A DNA stretch of 64,000 nt from positions 7,503,772 through 7,567,771 of the forward strand of contig OX465107.1 of assembly GCA_949987565.1 (NCBI GenBank), written 5' to 3'. Position 1 is the stretch's first letter. Each line of letters begins with the position of its first letter. The DNA is from Luidia sarsii. Taxonomy: Eukaryota; Echinodermata; Asteroidea; Paxillosida; Luidiidae. The notes beneath the pieces are model-generated. The model searched no databases, had not been told where the DNA came from, and was given only the letters and a program-made list of their open reading frames with translations. The position numbers were made by a program, and so were the translations under genes. Below, in pieces: positions 1-10,690 of the stretch.

Positions 1-783
1 GGGCCCTACACATAAGACAGAACTTTGATTCTGACATGCACTCTGAATGGAAGTCCCTTATGTGGCACTGCCGAAGCACACCCGGAGGTACACCACCGAG
101 AAGTTGCTTGGCAAACTGTAAATAAATAAAAAAAAATTGACAGAACATTTGAACGAACAGTGATTAGAGGAAGAAGATATATTGAACAATATTTTGTGAG
201 GATATATATCATGGTTGCATTGAAGAAATACAGAATAATGAAATTTGGCAGCGTCACTGTTGAGTTAATAGTAATATAAATGTATATAAAGTATAAATCA
301 AGAAACCACCGTCTTACCCAGACTAGAGATTGAGCTTTCAGAAATGATGTTCTTACTGACCTCACCGAGTACGTAATTCTTTGCTTTGCGAGGACGTACC
401 CCCTTCTCGGTGTCCGTCGCACCAGATTCATACCTCCCGCTTCAGATAAAACTTGAAAGTAACCACCTTCGAAAACTCGAAATTGTCTCGCGATGCTCTC
501 TGTACAGGCCTGTGGGCGCCGCCATGACAGTTGTAGCACAGGCTGCTTGGCCGGACAGCTCAGTTCAGTCGAAAACATGCACTGAATTCCATCGCTGTGT
601 GCAGGCATGGGATGACGTCATACTACCATATTTGGTCATCCGGACAGTTGAGTCGGGCGGACATCTGAGTCCACCACACCGGTGCTATTCCATTATCTGG
701 CCTATAATTATAGCTTCGTACCTTGGCTACACACACACACACACACATACAAACACACAGACCTGTTCTTTCTTGCATTGCAG
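1..783. other. Intronic sequence at left edge (SLC16-like gene)
   Basis: No exon could be supported here. The next coding exon begins at 784 with an intron phase that needs an upstream exon, so this stretch is most simply intron of the transporter gene. It holds AT-rich sequence at 120-300 and a short (CA)n run at about 729-760 that directly precedes the 784 acceptor. A minus-strand open frame across 6-608 has no recognisable domain or splice context. Confidence 0.55.
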
Positions 784-927
784 GTCCATTCGCAAGCCCC
801 CTGGGAAGGAGGTTCGGCGCGGTGTGGGTGGCCATGGCCAGTGGGGCCATGGTGGGCCTTGCCTTCATCGCTGCCTCCCTCGTTCCCGACGTCTGGCTCT
901 TTGCCATGGTCCTCACCCCTCTGGCCG
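784..927 (+). CDS. SLC16-like gene, internal exon
   Basis: Acceptor ttgcattgcag before 784 and donor gtaggt after 927. It encodes GPFASPLGRRFGAVWVAMAS and a hydrophobic helix ending at LTPLAG. The first two bases complete a codon and the last base starts one (phase 1 at both ends). The GRRFG turn followed by a helix matches the loop 2-3 region of MFS transporters. Confidence 0.8.
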
Positions 928-2925
928 GTAGGTCCCCCCAGTCCAGCAATGGCGTCCGAGTCCCAGACACAGAATGATAAATGAGTCCGACTCTCAGGCC
1001 GTTTTCGAAATGAAGGCTTAGGCTCGGGCTATAGGCTTCGGTCACATTCATCTTACCCGTTGTAATATCACAGACATCTAAAAAAAAAAAACCAAGCGTT
1101 TGGTCCCTGTTTCTTGGTGAATACTCTGTATTTGTCAAGCCAACAAATCTTCAAATTCGGAAACAAACCACAACCTGGATTTCCAGGTTTTGCCAGACGG
1201 AGACGAAGCCTCAGGTTGAGCCTAAGCCTTCATTTCGTAAACGGCCTATGTCACGGGATACCGAGTCCCAAACACATTCACTGAATCCCAGTTCGAGCCC
1301 CGAGTCATTATACAGGTCGACTCTTGAGTATAGGAGTCACGGCGACATCTTTGATTCCAGTAATGCTGTGTTAGACACACGTATAGCTGCACTGTTCGAC
1401 AGTATAACTCAATTCGCATTAACTAGAACTAGGCGCACAATACGTCAAATGAAATGGTCAAGTGAACCGCCGAGAGAGCCCAATACCAAAACACGAGTCA
1501 AGGAAGTCCAGTCCGAGTCAAGTTCCCAATCAGTAAAATTGATTGTAACCATGAATTGTTTTGCATAGTACATTTTTATGCGTTTCCGGTGATTGTTCAT
1601 GCATATGCCTAATGCATAATAGCACTCGAGCTATGCGGACTGTACTACGTCATCGCGGTATAATGAATAGTCAAGACCCCTTATGTACACTGTTATTTTG
1701 CTTGCAGGGTTTGGTCTAGGCACCGCCCTTGTCTTGACGCGGGAGGCCACGGCTGTGCGCTTCACGTCCAACTTCGGTCTGGCCACGGCCATCGGGCAGA
1801 CCGGCACCTCGATCTCCATGATCCTGTTCGCTCCCCTGACCCAACTCCTATTGGACACGTACGGCTGGCGCGGCACCATGCTAATCGTCGGCGCCATGAG
1901 TCTGCACCTGGTCGCTAGTGGCGCCCTGCTCTACAAGGCGCCCACGGTAGCACAGGCGCACACGGAGAGCGGCTACAAATCCCTGCCGTCGACCGGGAAC
2001 TCCGCCTCGAGCTCCCCGGCGATCGCCGGCGATCGCGGCTCCGGGAGGGCTGCCCTCCTTCGGTCAGTGGCCGACCAGTTCGGCCTGCACCTGCTGGGTA
2101 GCCACACCTTCTGGCTGGTGGACACCGTGGTCGTGTCCCTGATGTACCCCTTCGAGCAGTGGTTCGTCTACTTCGTCTGGAGCTGCCGCGCCAAGGGGTT
2201 CCGACTGGCCGAGGCCGGGTTCTTCGTGATGGCGGCCGGCGGCTGCAACCTCCTGGGCAAGGTGGCGGGCGGCGGCGCCCACCTGTACCGGGGCACGGCC
2301 GCCTTCAACCTGGCCGTGCTGGCCGCCTCGGCGCTCCTGGCCTGCGCCTCCATGCTCCTGACGCCGTTCGCCTCCTCGTACGGCGCCGTCATGGTCGCCG
2401 CCGTCGCCTACGCCTGCGCAAGCGGCACCTGCCAGGCGCTGAGCGAGGTGCTGATCCGGGACGCCTTAGGCCCGGACCGGCTGTCCGCCGCAATCGGCCT
2501 GATGGGCCTACAGGTCGGGCTCCTCCGGTTCACCCTAGGATTTGTCCCTGGTGAGATTAGATTTATAGCTTAGGCATTACTTTGTCCATTAAGACTGAAA
2601 TAAGTGGTTGCTCACATGGCATTGGTTTCTCAAACGTGGGCCTGTGGTTTCGATCCTAGCAAGACCTTTCTCTGTCTCTGAGAAAGGTCGTGCTAGGATC
2701 AAAAGTCACGAATGCTCTCTTACTTTTAAAAATAGCATAACATTACAATACATAATATGTATTATACTACGGGTGTTTTTACTCTCCTTTTTGCTCTTTT
2801 CAGGTTGGATCTTCGATCACAGTGGCAGCTACGACCTGGCCTTTGTCATACTGGGCTGTGTACACATCGTAGGTCTGGGACCCTTAGTGTGGCTAATGCG
2901 GCGGGAACACAAACGCTCCAAGTAA
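784..2925 (+). CDS. SLC16/monocarboxylate-transporter-like MFS protein (3' three exons, partial)
   Basis: Exons 784-927, 1708-2550 and 2804-2925 (stop) join in one frame; both introns are phase 1 with GT/AG ends. The joined part encodes about 369 residues of a multi-pass transporter. Family-like features are the glycine-rich membrane segment GFGLGTALVL, the motif YGWRGTML, a polar central loop of about 50 residues (TVAQAH to GSGRAALL) where SLC16 proteins have their TM6-TM7 loop, then a second hydrophobic half with GGCNLLGKVAGGG, and a C-terminal GWIFDHSGSYD before the last helix. SLC16 proteins carry monocarboxylates, aromatic amino acids or thyroid hormone across the plasma membrane; substrate cannot be read here. 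The N-terminal exon expected to carry the PDGGWGW-type signature lies left of the window. The C-terminal tail is very short (RREHKRSK). Family call fairly secure, subfamily unknown. Confidence 0.82.
997..1246. mobile_element. 250-bp MITE with 30-bp terminal inverted repeats (family A)
   Basis: The left end GGCCGTTTTCGAAATGAAGG is matched inverted by the right end, with continuing similarity through CTTAGGCTC. The interior carries 'ttcttggtgaatactctgt' and 'cagacggagacgaagcc', which recur in copies at 4309-4545, 36598-36855 and 47118-47507. There is no coding capacity, so it looks like a non-autonomous DNA transposon in the intron between the first two visible SLC16-like exons. No clear target duplication could be assigned. 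Confidence 0.75.
1708..2550 (+). CDS. SLC16-like gene, large central exon
   Basis: Acceptor tattttgcttgcag before 1708 and donor gtgaga after 2550. This 843-bp GC-rich exon holds most of the visible transmembrane helices, the YGWRG motif and the central loop. Its GC content contrasts sharply with the flanking introns and third positions are strongly G/C. Phase 1 at both ends. Confidence 0.85.
2645..2705. repeat. Hairpin repeat family H, both arms, in SLC16-like intron
   Basis: The sequence around 'gatcctagcaagacctttct' is followed within a few bases by its inverse 'agaaaggtcgtgctaggatc'. The same hairpin core occurs about ten times in the window (see 15555, 26535, 27930, 29020, 33190, 37940, 42485, 47185 and 55885). 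Confidence 0.75.
2804..2925 (+). CDS. SLC16-like gene, last coding exon
   Basis: Acceptor ttgctcttttcag before 2804. It encodes GWIFDHSGSYD, one helix (AFVILGCVHIVGLGPLVWLM) and a basic tail, stop TAA ending at 2925. The G-W-x-x-D-x-x-x-S-Y-D pattern before the final helix is typical of SLC16 proteins. An AATAAA at about 3655 could be a polyadenylation signal, but this is unproven. Confidence 0.85.
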
Positions 2926-3236
2926 CTTCGCGAGAGGACGTCAGAAGCCGGTTGGCGTCATATCGGTACTATGTAAGCGTGACGCCACCGGTAACCGGAA
3001 ACACAGCGCATTGTAATATAGACGAGGGGAACTTCGGCTCGGGATTTGTCATCCAAACTCTCTCGTATGTGGAATGTGAAATCCGACGAAAACTGATGAT
3101 AACTTACACTGTTCAATAATAACAATAATAGGCCCTACACTGTACTTGCAATTGGTTCTTTGCATCTTAATGGAAACGGAGGTGTGACTCCTGGAGATAG
3201 GGCCTACATATACAGCAGTTAATGGTCAAATATTTC

Positions 3237-3400
3237 TGACTGGCGCCCCCACCCCGGCAAAGATAAGTTGACTTTTTGGGTTGGCCGTTAGCTATAAGGG
3301 GTCGGTAGCTCAGATGTTAAGAGCGCTGGTATACAAAACCAGATGTCTCGGGCTCAAGACCCGGTCCAGTCAAAGATTTCTTTGCCATTTAAAAAAAAAA
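3237..3400 (+). repeat. tRNA-derived SINE copy
   Basis: A leader 'ctgactggcgcccccacccc' is followed by an A-box-like TAGCTCAGATGTTAAGAGCG, a CTGGT/ACCAG anticodon-type stem, a B-box-like GGCTCAAGACCC and an A-rich tail. Acceptor-stem pairing is poor, so this is a SINE and not a working tRNA gene. Relatives are at 5965-6075, 6215-6285, 6655-6760, 8200-8310 and inverted near 47521. Confidence 0.7.
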
Positions 3401-3689
3401 ATAATACATTAACATAATGATTATTGATAATACAATAGTACCGGGGTAGTAAATTTTAATTGATCAAAGGCAAGCAGAGTGGCTACTTTATCCAAGAACA
3501 AGCCTGGTTTATTTTATTGCTGTGTGCTAATGAATTTTGATGCAATGTAATATTATTATTCATAGAGGCCACACTTAGTTTTGACCTCGACTTCGTTTAG
3601 ACTCGCATAAATCACTTCAGCTCAGTAAAACTGGATTCCGTTGTTTTTCTTTCAAAATAAAACTAGATTATTTCCCGTTAACGTCTGGC

Positions 3690-4075
3690 CTATATTACTT
3701 ATTAGTATTCTTATTTTATGCATTGGGCCCAAAACAAGGCCAAGGGTGCTAAATTTCAAAGATTGCGGTTTTGTTGAAGAATGTGTCAAGAAAAGATCAA
3801 AAAGCAGCGGGGAACAACAATTAATCTTGGAAATCTAGCGCCCATAGACTCGCTTTCAGTTCCGTTGCATGAATATTAAGAAAGACCTATAACTAGGCCT
3901 GTAACTGCAACTTTGTGGAAGCACATTTGACTATGCTGATGACATGCACAGAATGCATTGGGAAGTCAACTAATGTCACTTAGCATCACATTCAACTTTT
4001 ATTCTTTCTTTTTTCAAAAGAAAGAGAACACTGGCTAAATTAGTACTCGCTATAATCTACGACCAAACGAATCAT
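3690..4075. repeat. Direct duplication, unit 1
   Basis: This segment (for example 'tgcattgggcccaaaacaag' and 'gaacaacaattaatcttgga') recurs at 5098-5503 about 1.42 kb further on in the same orientation, with scattered substitutions and small insertions such as an extra TAGGCCTA in the second unit. It is non-coding. Confidence 0.85.
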
Positions 4076-4308
4076 GTATGGATGATAAAGCTGGTTATTA
4101 TTTCTATTTGGTCAAGTACTTTAAGGGGAGATCGTTAACGAAAGGGGAGCTTGTACTACTAGACAAGCCAAACTTCTTATTAATCTCTTTAATTTACTCA
4201 GTAAATACTATAGGCCTACCTTAATGTAATGTATGTAATTGTATATATGTATATTTAACTTTATATTGATTTACATGTATATTGAAAGTCAATTAAGAAA
4301 AAGTCAAA

Positions 4309-4545
4309 TGAAGTCTTAGGCTCGGTCATAGCCTATTGATATTCATCTTATCCGTTTTAATGTTAATGTTAGCATACGTTCGACCGCAGCCTCTTGTTGA
4401 ATAGGCTGTACTCTGTGCTTAACAGGCCAACAGACGTTCAATTTTGGCTACAAACCACAACTATAGGCCCTATTTCTAGGGATTTTTTTTTCAGATGGAA
4501 ACGAAACCTATATTATAAGCCCGAGCCCGATCCACGGATTCGTAT
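4309..4545. mobile_element. Diverged MITE family A copy
   Basis: It shares 'gaagtcttaggctcggtca', 'attcatcttatccgtttta', 'acaaaccacaactataggcc' and a degraded right end with the intact copy at 997-1246. The inverted termini are eroded, so this looks like an old copy. Confidence 0.6.
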
Positions 4546-4954
4546 AGGGCCCGTAGCGTAGCTTTGGTTGTCGACTGTCCCGCAGGGAATAAAAACAACA
4601 CGCCGTGGACTAGGGCAAGTCTACTGGTTAACGCGTTTGCGCGGCAGGAAGATGGTTTCGGATTTGAGCAAATTGGGTGCGTCTTGTTGGGGAAAATGAA
4701 AAGCACTTTCGAAGGCCAAGGAGCAACCTCTGAGACAGGGTAGGTCTGCCTGGAGTGTTTACCTAATGAATTTACATGTTTTCTCGTGAATATGAAAGTA
4801 TCCTCATGAATATGCATGTTTTAAGCTCCACTGTTCACGAGTCGGGACTAGGGCATGGTAAGATGCACTGCACGTATTTCGTGAAAAAAAATATCATTTG
4901 ACGTATTCGGTGAATTACAATGACAGTTTGTGTCCCACACGCTCGCAATTACAG

Positions 4955-5028
4955 CTGTGACGGTGCCCAGGGCGCCTTGCGTTGCCTTCATGGTGGACTG
5001 CATGGTGACGGTGCTCTTGCAGAGCTAG
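4955..5028 (+). other. Orphan GC-rich exon-like segment
   Basis: This 74-bp GC-rich island in AT-rich surroundings is preceded by a plausible acceptor (gctcgcaattacag) and followed by a plausible donor (gtgcgt). One plus frame stays open (TGT GAC GGT GCC and on) with codon use like the neighbouring genes. The protein fragment is not recognised and no partner exon was found. It could be an exon of an unseen gene, a processed fragment, or chance. Confidence 0.2.
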
Positions 5029-5097
5029 GTGCGTTTCTAGCGTGATTTTGGGATCCGATTGTATACCATACATTGCATGTGCAACGCGTTAGTATAG

Positions 5098-5503
5098 GCC
5101 TATTGGTATTAGTAGGCCTATTCTTATTCAATTTTATGCATTGGGCCCAAAACAAGGATATGGGCGCTACATTTCCAAGATGGTAGTTTTGTTGAAGAAT
5201 AGGCCTATGTCAAGCGGGGAACAACAATTAATCTTGGAAATCTAGCGTCCATAGCATCACTTTCAGTTCCATTGCATATTATTATTTGCATGAATATTAA
5301 CAAAGGCCTATAACTAGGCCTATAAGAAACTTTGTGGAAACACATTTGACTAAAGATGCAGATGACATGCACAGAATGCATTGGGAAGTAAACTAAGAAT
5401 GCATTGGAAAGTCACTCAGTATCACCTTCAACTTTTATTTTTTTGCACAAGAAAGAGAACACTGGCTAAATAGTAGTACTCGCTATAATCTACGACCAAA
5501 CAG
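5098..5503. repeat. Direct duplication, unit 2
   Basis: Second copy of the segment at 3690-4075. Long shared runs include 'agaacactggctaaat' and 'actcgctataatctacgacc'. The two copies bracket a family A MITE and the GC-rich segment at 4955, consistent with a local duplication or two copies of an uncharacterised interspersed repeat. Confidence 0.85.
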
Positions 5504-5964
5504 AAATCGCTAATTTAGTAATGAACATGTTTTGTTTCTAGACATAATGTGGTCACCGCAGTCTGTGTACATGATTCATCAGAATTCGAGTTCTCAAAGT
5601 TATGATTGTCTCACAAAATAGTGTAAAGTGTTTTTGTAAAATTAAACATACTTTAACAAAAGAAGAAGTAAAAGTAAATGGATGTTTTTTTTCACCTTAT
5701 CGTACTAATATTATCCTTGGCCCTGATTGGATTGGATGTCGAATATAGTGAAATGCTGTCGAGGTACCTAATATCTAAATCCAAACATACTCTCTCATCT
5801 ATAGAGCTAAAATTTAAAAAGAAGTCTTGAACTTTCTAAATATTCCCACTGCACTCTATTTGCCTTTCCTTTGTTTGTTGAATATAATTGTTTCAGACAG
5901 GCTTTGACAGGCTTTCAACTAATTGTTGTCTACATATGAATGGTAATGATGATAATGATCCAAT

Positions 5965-6075
5965 GCTTCTGACTGGCAACCCAACCCCCTAGGCCAAAGG
6001 TAGCCGAATATTTGGGAAGGCTGCCAACCAAAGGGCTGTATAGTCCAGCCTTCCCGGCGGCTAATAGTTCGCCGG
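5965..6075 (+). repeat. SINE leader fragment
   Basis: 'cttctgactggcaacccaac' resembles the leader of the 3237 copy. It continues with 'aaagggctgtatag', shared with 6655-6760, but no tRNA-like box pair follows, so it is a truncated or rearranged copy. Confidence 0.5.
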
Positions 6076-6214
6076 CACGTTAAAGGTATACTGAAATCAA
6101 AATTAACATATAGGATTTAAAAACAAATCGGTATTGTTATAAACCCATCGTGTGTATCCTTTTTGGGGGGACTTGAAATTCTTAATTTAGCTCTTTTTCT
6201 GTAGCCTAGGCTTA

Positions 6215-6285
6215 TATTTAAGGCATGGGCGTAGGTCTCGGGTTCAAGTCTCAGTCAGGTCGAAATTTCTTTGCCATTATCACAA
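6215..6285 (+). repeat. SINE 3' fragment (B-box region)
   Basis: 'aggtctcgggttcaagtctc' followed by 'aaatttctttgccatt' matches the B-box and tail of the 3237 copy. The A-box half is missing. Confidence 0.5.
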
Positions 6286-6654
6286 ATTGTTTAAAGTTTC
6301 CAGTCAATTTGCCTCTCCTTGGTTTGTTTGAGCTCTACTTTCAAAACGCATTATTCTTTGATGGGAGCACACGCACACTATGTAAGGGGGAGGTGCGCTT
6401 TTATACAAGACTCAACACGCGAGGGCGCTGTGCATTTACTCCTGCGGGCAGCGAAGTGTTGATTTCACGATATCCTTTTGGGGCAGTCGTTTCTAGTCTG
6501 TGGAGAGTAAAGTGTATTCCAAACGCACAGTTATTTGACGGTTCACGTCGATAAAACAATAGTTTGGCTGTAGGATGACAGGAATCAAAGATAAAAAATT
6601 AAGATTGCCAACTCTTTTTAAATCAAATATTTTGGCAAATATCGTTGACAATTT

Positions 6655-6760
6655 TTAAGAAGACCGCCATCTAAGGGCTGTATACCTCTGGTGGTAAGAT
6701 CGCTGGTACGTTAAGCCAGATATCACGGGTTGAAGTCCAGTCCAATTTTTATTTTTATTT
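6655..6760 (+). repeat. tRNA-derived SINE copy, degraded
   Basis: Contains 'aagggctgtata', a degraded A-box (ggtggtaagatcgctggta), a B-box-like gggttgaagtcc and a T-rich tail, in the same order as the copy at 3237. Confidence 0.5.
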
Positions 6761-7248
6761 TTTGCAAATTAATTGTTTAAACTTTCCCGTAAATCTTTTG
6801 GTAAAGATGATGATCGTCTAATACTCTTCGGTAAGAAATAGGCTTAGATATACTATTTTGAAAAACATATTATTTTGAATGCCCTCTTCCCCTTCATCCC
6901 CATTCATCTCGATTATAAAAAGTGAAAAATATGCATTCACACCAAGTGTTTTTCTCAGTGTAAAAGTGTAATCCGACAAGGCCCCAAAGGGCACCATAGA
7001 AGGGGGCCATGTTGTGCAGCATTGCTTTGGTTAACCCTGTGACCGTGTGATCAATACTATACAGACACACTGCGTAGCTATAATTATGTGCATAAGGAAA
7101 CCGAGTATGTTTTGTGGAGAGAAATAATACTGCGATGCACATAGAATGGCCCCCAGACATGTCTGCGCCTGTTAAGGCCCCGTCGGATCGGCCTTTCGAT
7201 AAATAAACTCCCCTTGGTCCCTCCCAGGATTGCCCTCTCGTGGCTTAC

Positions 7249-7377
7249 CGTTCCCGCATCCCAGTTCGTCGCTGCCGTCCCTGCAGTCGTAGGTCGAGTC
7301 ACACAGCGCACTCCTGGGCAGACACAGGCCGTCGCAAGCGAACATTTCCAGGTCCAGGCAGTCGCTTGATGTACGAT
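7249..7377 (-). CDS. LDLa gene exon 6: LDLa module 5
   Basis: Acceptor ctccgtgaag before 7377 and donor gtaagc after 7249. The module has six cysteines (DC..FAC..GLC..ALC..DC..GC) and ends DCRDGSDELGC, the calcium-cage signature of LDLa. Phase 1 at both ends, so at least one more exon is required. Confidence 0.85.
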
Positions 7378-10300
7378 CTTCACGGAGAATAATCACAAAG
7401 GTGTGAATTCCATTTTTTTTTTAAATACCATTTGATTTCTAGTTATAGGTGGACATGTAGTTTGAGTTATATTTAGGATGCGAGGCAAGAGGTCTTGTCG
7501 AATCTCTCTCACGATTAAATAGCATTATGTTCATGTGACATTAGCAAGGATTTATGCGAAGACATTTCTTTCATAAATTCAAGCATGGGCTATGAATAAT
7601 GATATAGGCCTATATGTATAGGCCTACATGTGTTTTTAGAACGAATTGATATATAGAACATTTTAAGAAGTGTCATTGCTGTAACATGGTTTAGAGCTAA
7701 TGACACAGAAGGTGTCTCGATGATGCAACGCGGTAACCGTATAATAGCTCTAGATTCGAATCCGCCACACGACCTCCATCAGCTCGGTGGCCAAGCGGTT
7801 AAGACGTCTGCCAGTCTGCACTCGAAAGCGGGAGGCGTGGGTTCAAATCCCCGGCCCTAGCTGCCTGTATTATTCGGGCAAAGCACTGAGCACGCACTGT
7901 AAAGTTACACATCGGGGTGGGGGTGGGGGGCAAGGCGCTCATCGGATTGCGTTCTCTTCGACGCCGAATCAGATTCTGTCTACGATTCCCCGGGTGCGAG
8001 ATGCACTCCGTCTGGGTCTTACCGCATGCCGTCTCGTCAGATTTGTCCCGACAGTTGTGAATCCCGTTGCAGAACAGTTCCTCCTTGACGCACTGCAGAC
8101 CGTCCTGGCATTTGCGATGTCCACTCGGACAAGGAAACCGGCATCTATACAAGAATGCATCGAACAGTTCAAACAAAACACCATGCACTCTTGCTGACTA
8201 TTATTTTGGAAGGGCCGCCACCCATATTAGGGGCGGGCAGCTCAAGTGCTAAAGAGCGGTGACACTTTAAAGCAGAGGTCTCGAATCTCAAGTCCCACCT
8301 CAGTGAAATGATCTTGGTCGTGTTTCACATTGTTCCACATAGTTGGAAACAAAGCCTTGTTTGGGGAACAAAAATGTTTCGTCATCAGTTTTTTTGTCCG
8401 GATTGGTTGAAGCATCCGACGGAAGCCGAATTTGGGTTAAGAGTGGACCGAGAGGGTTGCTTGTTTCTCGTGGCATGCCCTGATATCCGCCCCGGAATTC
8501 GTGCACGGAAGCACGTAATCCCTATAATAGGCCTAATCCTAGACGTATACCTTTGCTTGTTTTCGTCCGATCCGTCCTGGCAATCTTTCACGCCGTCGCA
8601 AATATCTTCAACCGTCAGCTGCCGCTGTCTGCCTCTGGGGTCCTGGCACGATCCCGGAACTTGAGAAACCGAACACGAAAGAACCACAGGGGATGAACAA
8701 ACATCTAAATAAAAACTTCTTTCCCCCCCCCCCCCAATCCAGGTCGGGGAGCTAACATCATGGAGCTGCTTCAGCATCAAAGTTGCTGAAGCTCAGAAAT
8801 TCTTTGCTTGAAAAAGTCGGGATACCATCCGAATTTTTCATTGCGAAGAAGTGAAAATCTAACCAAATGTCGAAAGCAAGAATCTCACCAACGTGACGAT
8901 CACTTGCTTAGAATCGTATAGTATACGCCACAGTTACACGGAAGACGGTAAAGGCTATGAAGCACGGTGTTCTGTAGACCTCTTATTGTGGTTATAATCG
9001 ATGATACGTATAGCCTATGGCGAATGAGTTGGCAATTCCAAATGACTTTGAGCGCAGCTTCAAATTACCTCAAATTCCCTACGGCTTCCACCATCACCAT
9101 TCGCCCCTGGCGGATGGTTTTAGTGGTACGTACTACATATACCTCTTGGGGTGTAGAGCAGATGATAATTGTCATGTGTATTCCTATATTAGCTGTCTAG
9201 ACTTACTGCAGTCCTTTTCGTCCTCTCCGTTGTGACATTGGTAGATGCCATCACATCGAGCCTCTTGGCTGACACACTGGGCACTGGGGCCGCACTTGAA
9301 GAACCCGGGCTGGCACTTCCTCGATGGGTCTAGAGAGAGAAAGAGACGGTGAAAGAAAGAACGTGGTTGGTGTCAGTTGCTGAGAAATCCGAATCAATAT
9401 CGCCAAGCATATGGCAACTTTACAGCAAACGGTGCAGGGAAGGCCATCCTATGAGTTGCGACTGGGATCCAACAAGTTTGACATAATACGACGGGTCGGA
9501 ATGGTTTCAGAAAATAATTCGACCCTGACATGTTTCCTTGTGGAAAACCATTGCTCATAATTATGCTCATCGTAAAATCACGAGGTTGGTGTCTGACTCG
9601 TGGTCAGTGCTTATGTCGGAGATGCTGCTACTGGTGATGTGGTCGACGTTGTTTTGTTACCATCCAATGCCGAGTACCTGTGAGCAACCACACGTTTGAC
9701 GTTGGGCCTCCAGTGATCGAGAATTTTAATCTTGCCTGGCCACTCAGTCCACCGTCTTATAGTGGCCTGTGTTCACCAGAGAGCATTTAGTCACATCAAT
9801 TAAGGGAGGCCGCTGCACAAGGCCGATGAAACTGCATTGAGCAGGGACCCACCGGGGACTGTGAGTTTTCTGAGCCACTGCCAAATGAGATGCTCCAGCC
9901 ACCATTTCGTCCTGTTGGCTGTTTATTGTTCCCATTTGCATAAAGCTTCATTGCATTTAAACAAAGTACTTGTTACTACGAAAGCTAATGAACTCCTCCC
10001 AACTTGAGTCTTTAAGTGTCGTCCTTAAGTTATTATTGTTCATCAGTTAGACAGACACTGCCATCTTTATTCATTAGTCATTACACACATGTATTGCATT
10101 GTTGCTAGTTTACTCATTAGAAAGCTTTCAGTGAGGAAGTGTGTGCTTTTTCTGTCAGCCAGTAATAATGTATCTGCCATTAAGTTTTCAATGTTGAGTT
10201 ATGGAAAAGACAGCAGTATGGCGATGTTAGTAGAGAAGACCCAAAACCGACACGGAGCGAGTCAAATAAGTTGCCCGTGGTTGAAATGACACCCAAACAT

Positions 10301-10655
10301 CTGAGATTGAACCGCTTTTTTTTTTTTGTGGCACGAGATTGTCATGGGATCCCGCCGACTCACCGCACAACTCGGCCGCCTCGTCCGACCCGTCGCTGCA
10401 GTCCGCCACCAGGTCGCAGGCGCTCTCCGCCGGCACGCACTGCAGGCCGCTGCCGCACGACATCTCGTCTCCACGGCAACGGCTGCCTAGCGACGGCTGA
10501 CCGACGGGCTGCACTTTCGTCATCGGCGTCGACAAGAAGTTGTCTGATTGTCAGAAACGGTCAACATTACCAACAGATTTGGTGCGATGCAGTTAAAATG
10601 TAGCCCTAATCTCTCCCTCCCTTCATCTTTCTCTCTCCCCACCCACCCTCTCTCT

Positions 10656-10690
<35 letters not shown>

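Larger units (their letters stand above)
2926..7248. other. Repeat-rich region between the SLC16-like gene and the last visible LDLa exon
   Basis: This stretch has no recognised coding exon. It contains SINE-like copies, a direct duplication (3690-4075 and 5098-5503), a MITE family A relic (4309-4545) and one short GC-rich exon-like segment (4955-5028). The Ser-Gly/LDLa gene on the minus strand must continue into or past this stretch, because its exon at 7249 ends with a good donor. Confidence 0.6.

Noticed and set aside
6..608. 200-codon minus-strand open frame with a short stretch resembling a winged-helix end (RTPRRGYVL)
   Set aside because: The resemblance covers fewer than ten residues and the rest is low-complexity AT-rich translation; lies in an intron of the SLC16-like gene.
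4491..4817. 108-codon minus-strand open frame as a missing LDLa-gene exon
   Set aside because: No LDLa, Ig or EGF cysteine pattern, and it overlaps the end of a MITE relic.
7785..7860. Functional tRNA gene
   Set aside because: A and B boxes are present but the acceptor stem does not pair and related copies recur nearby, so it is a SINE or pseudogene.
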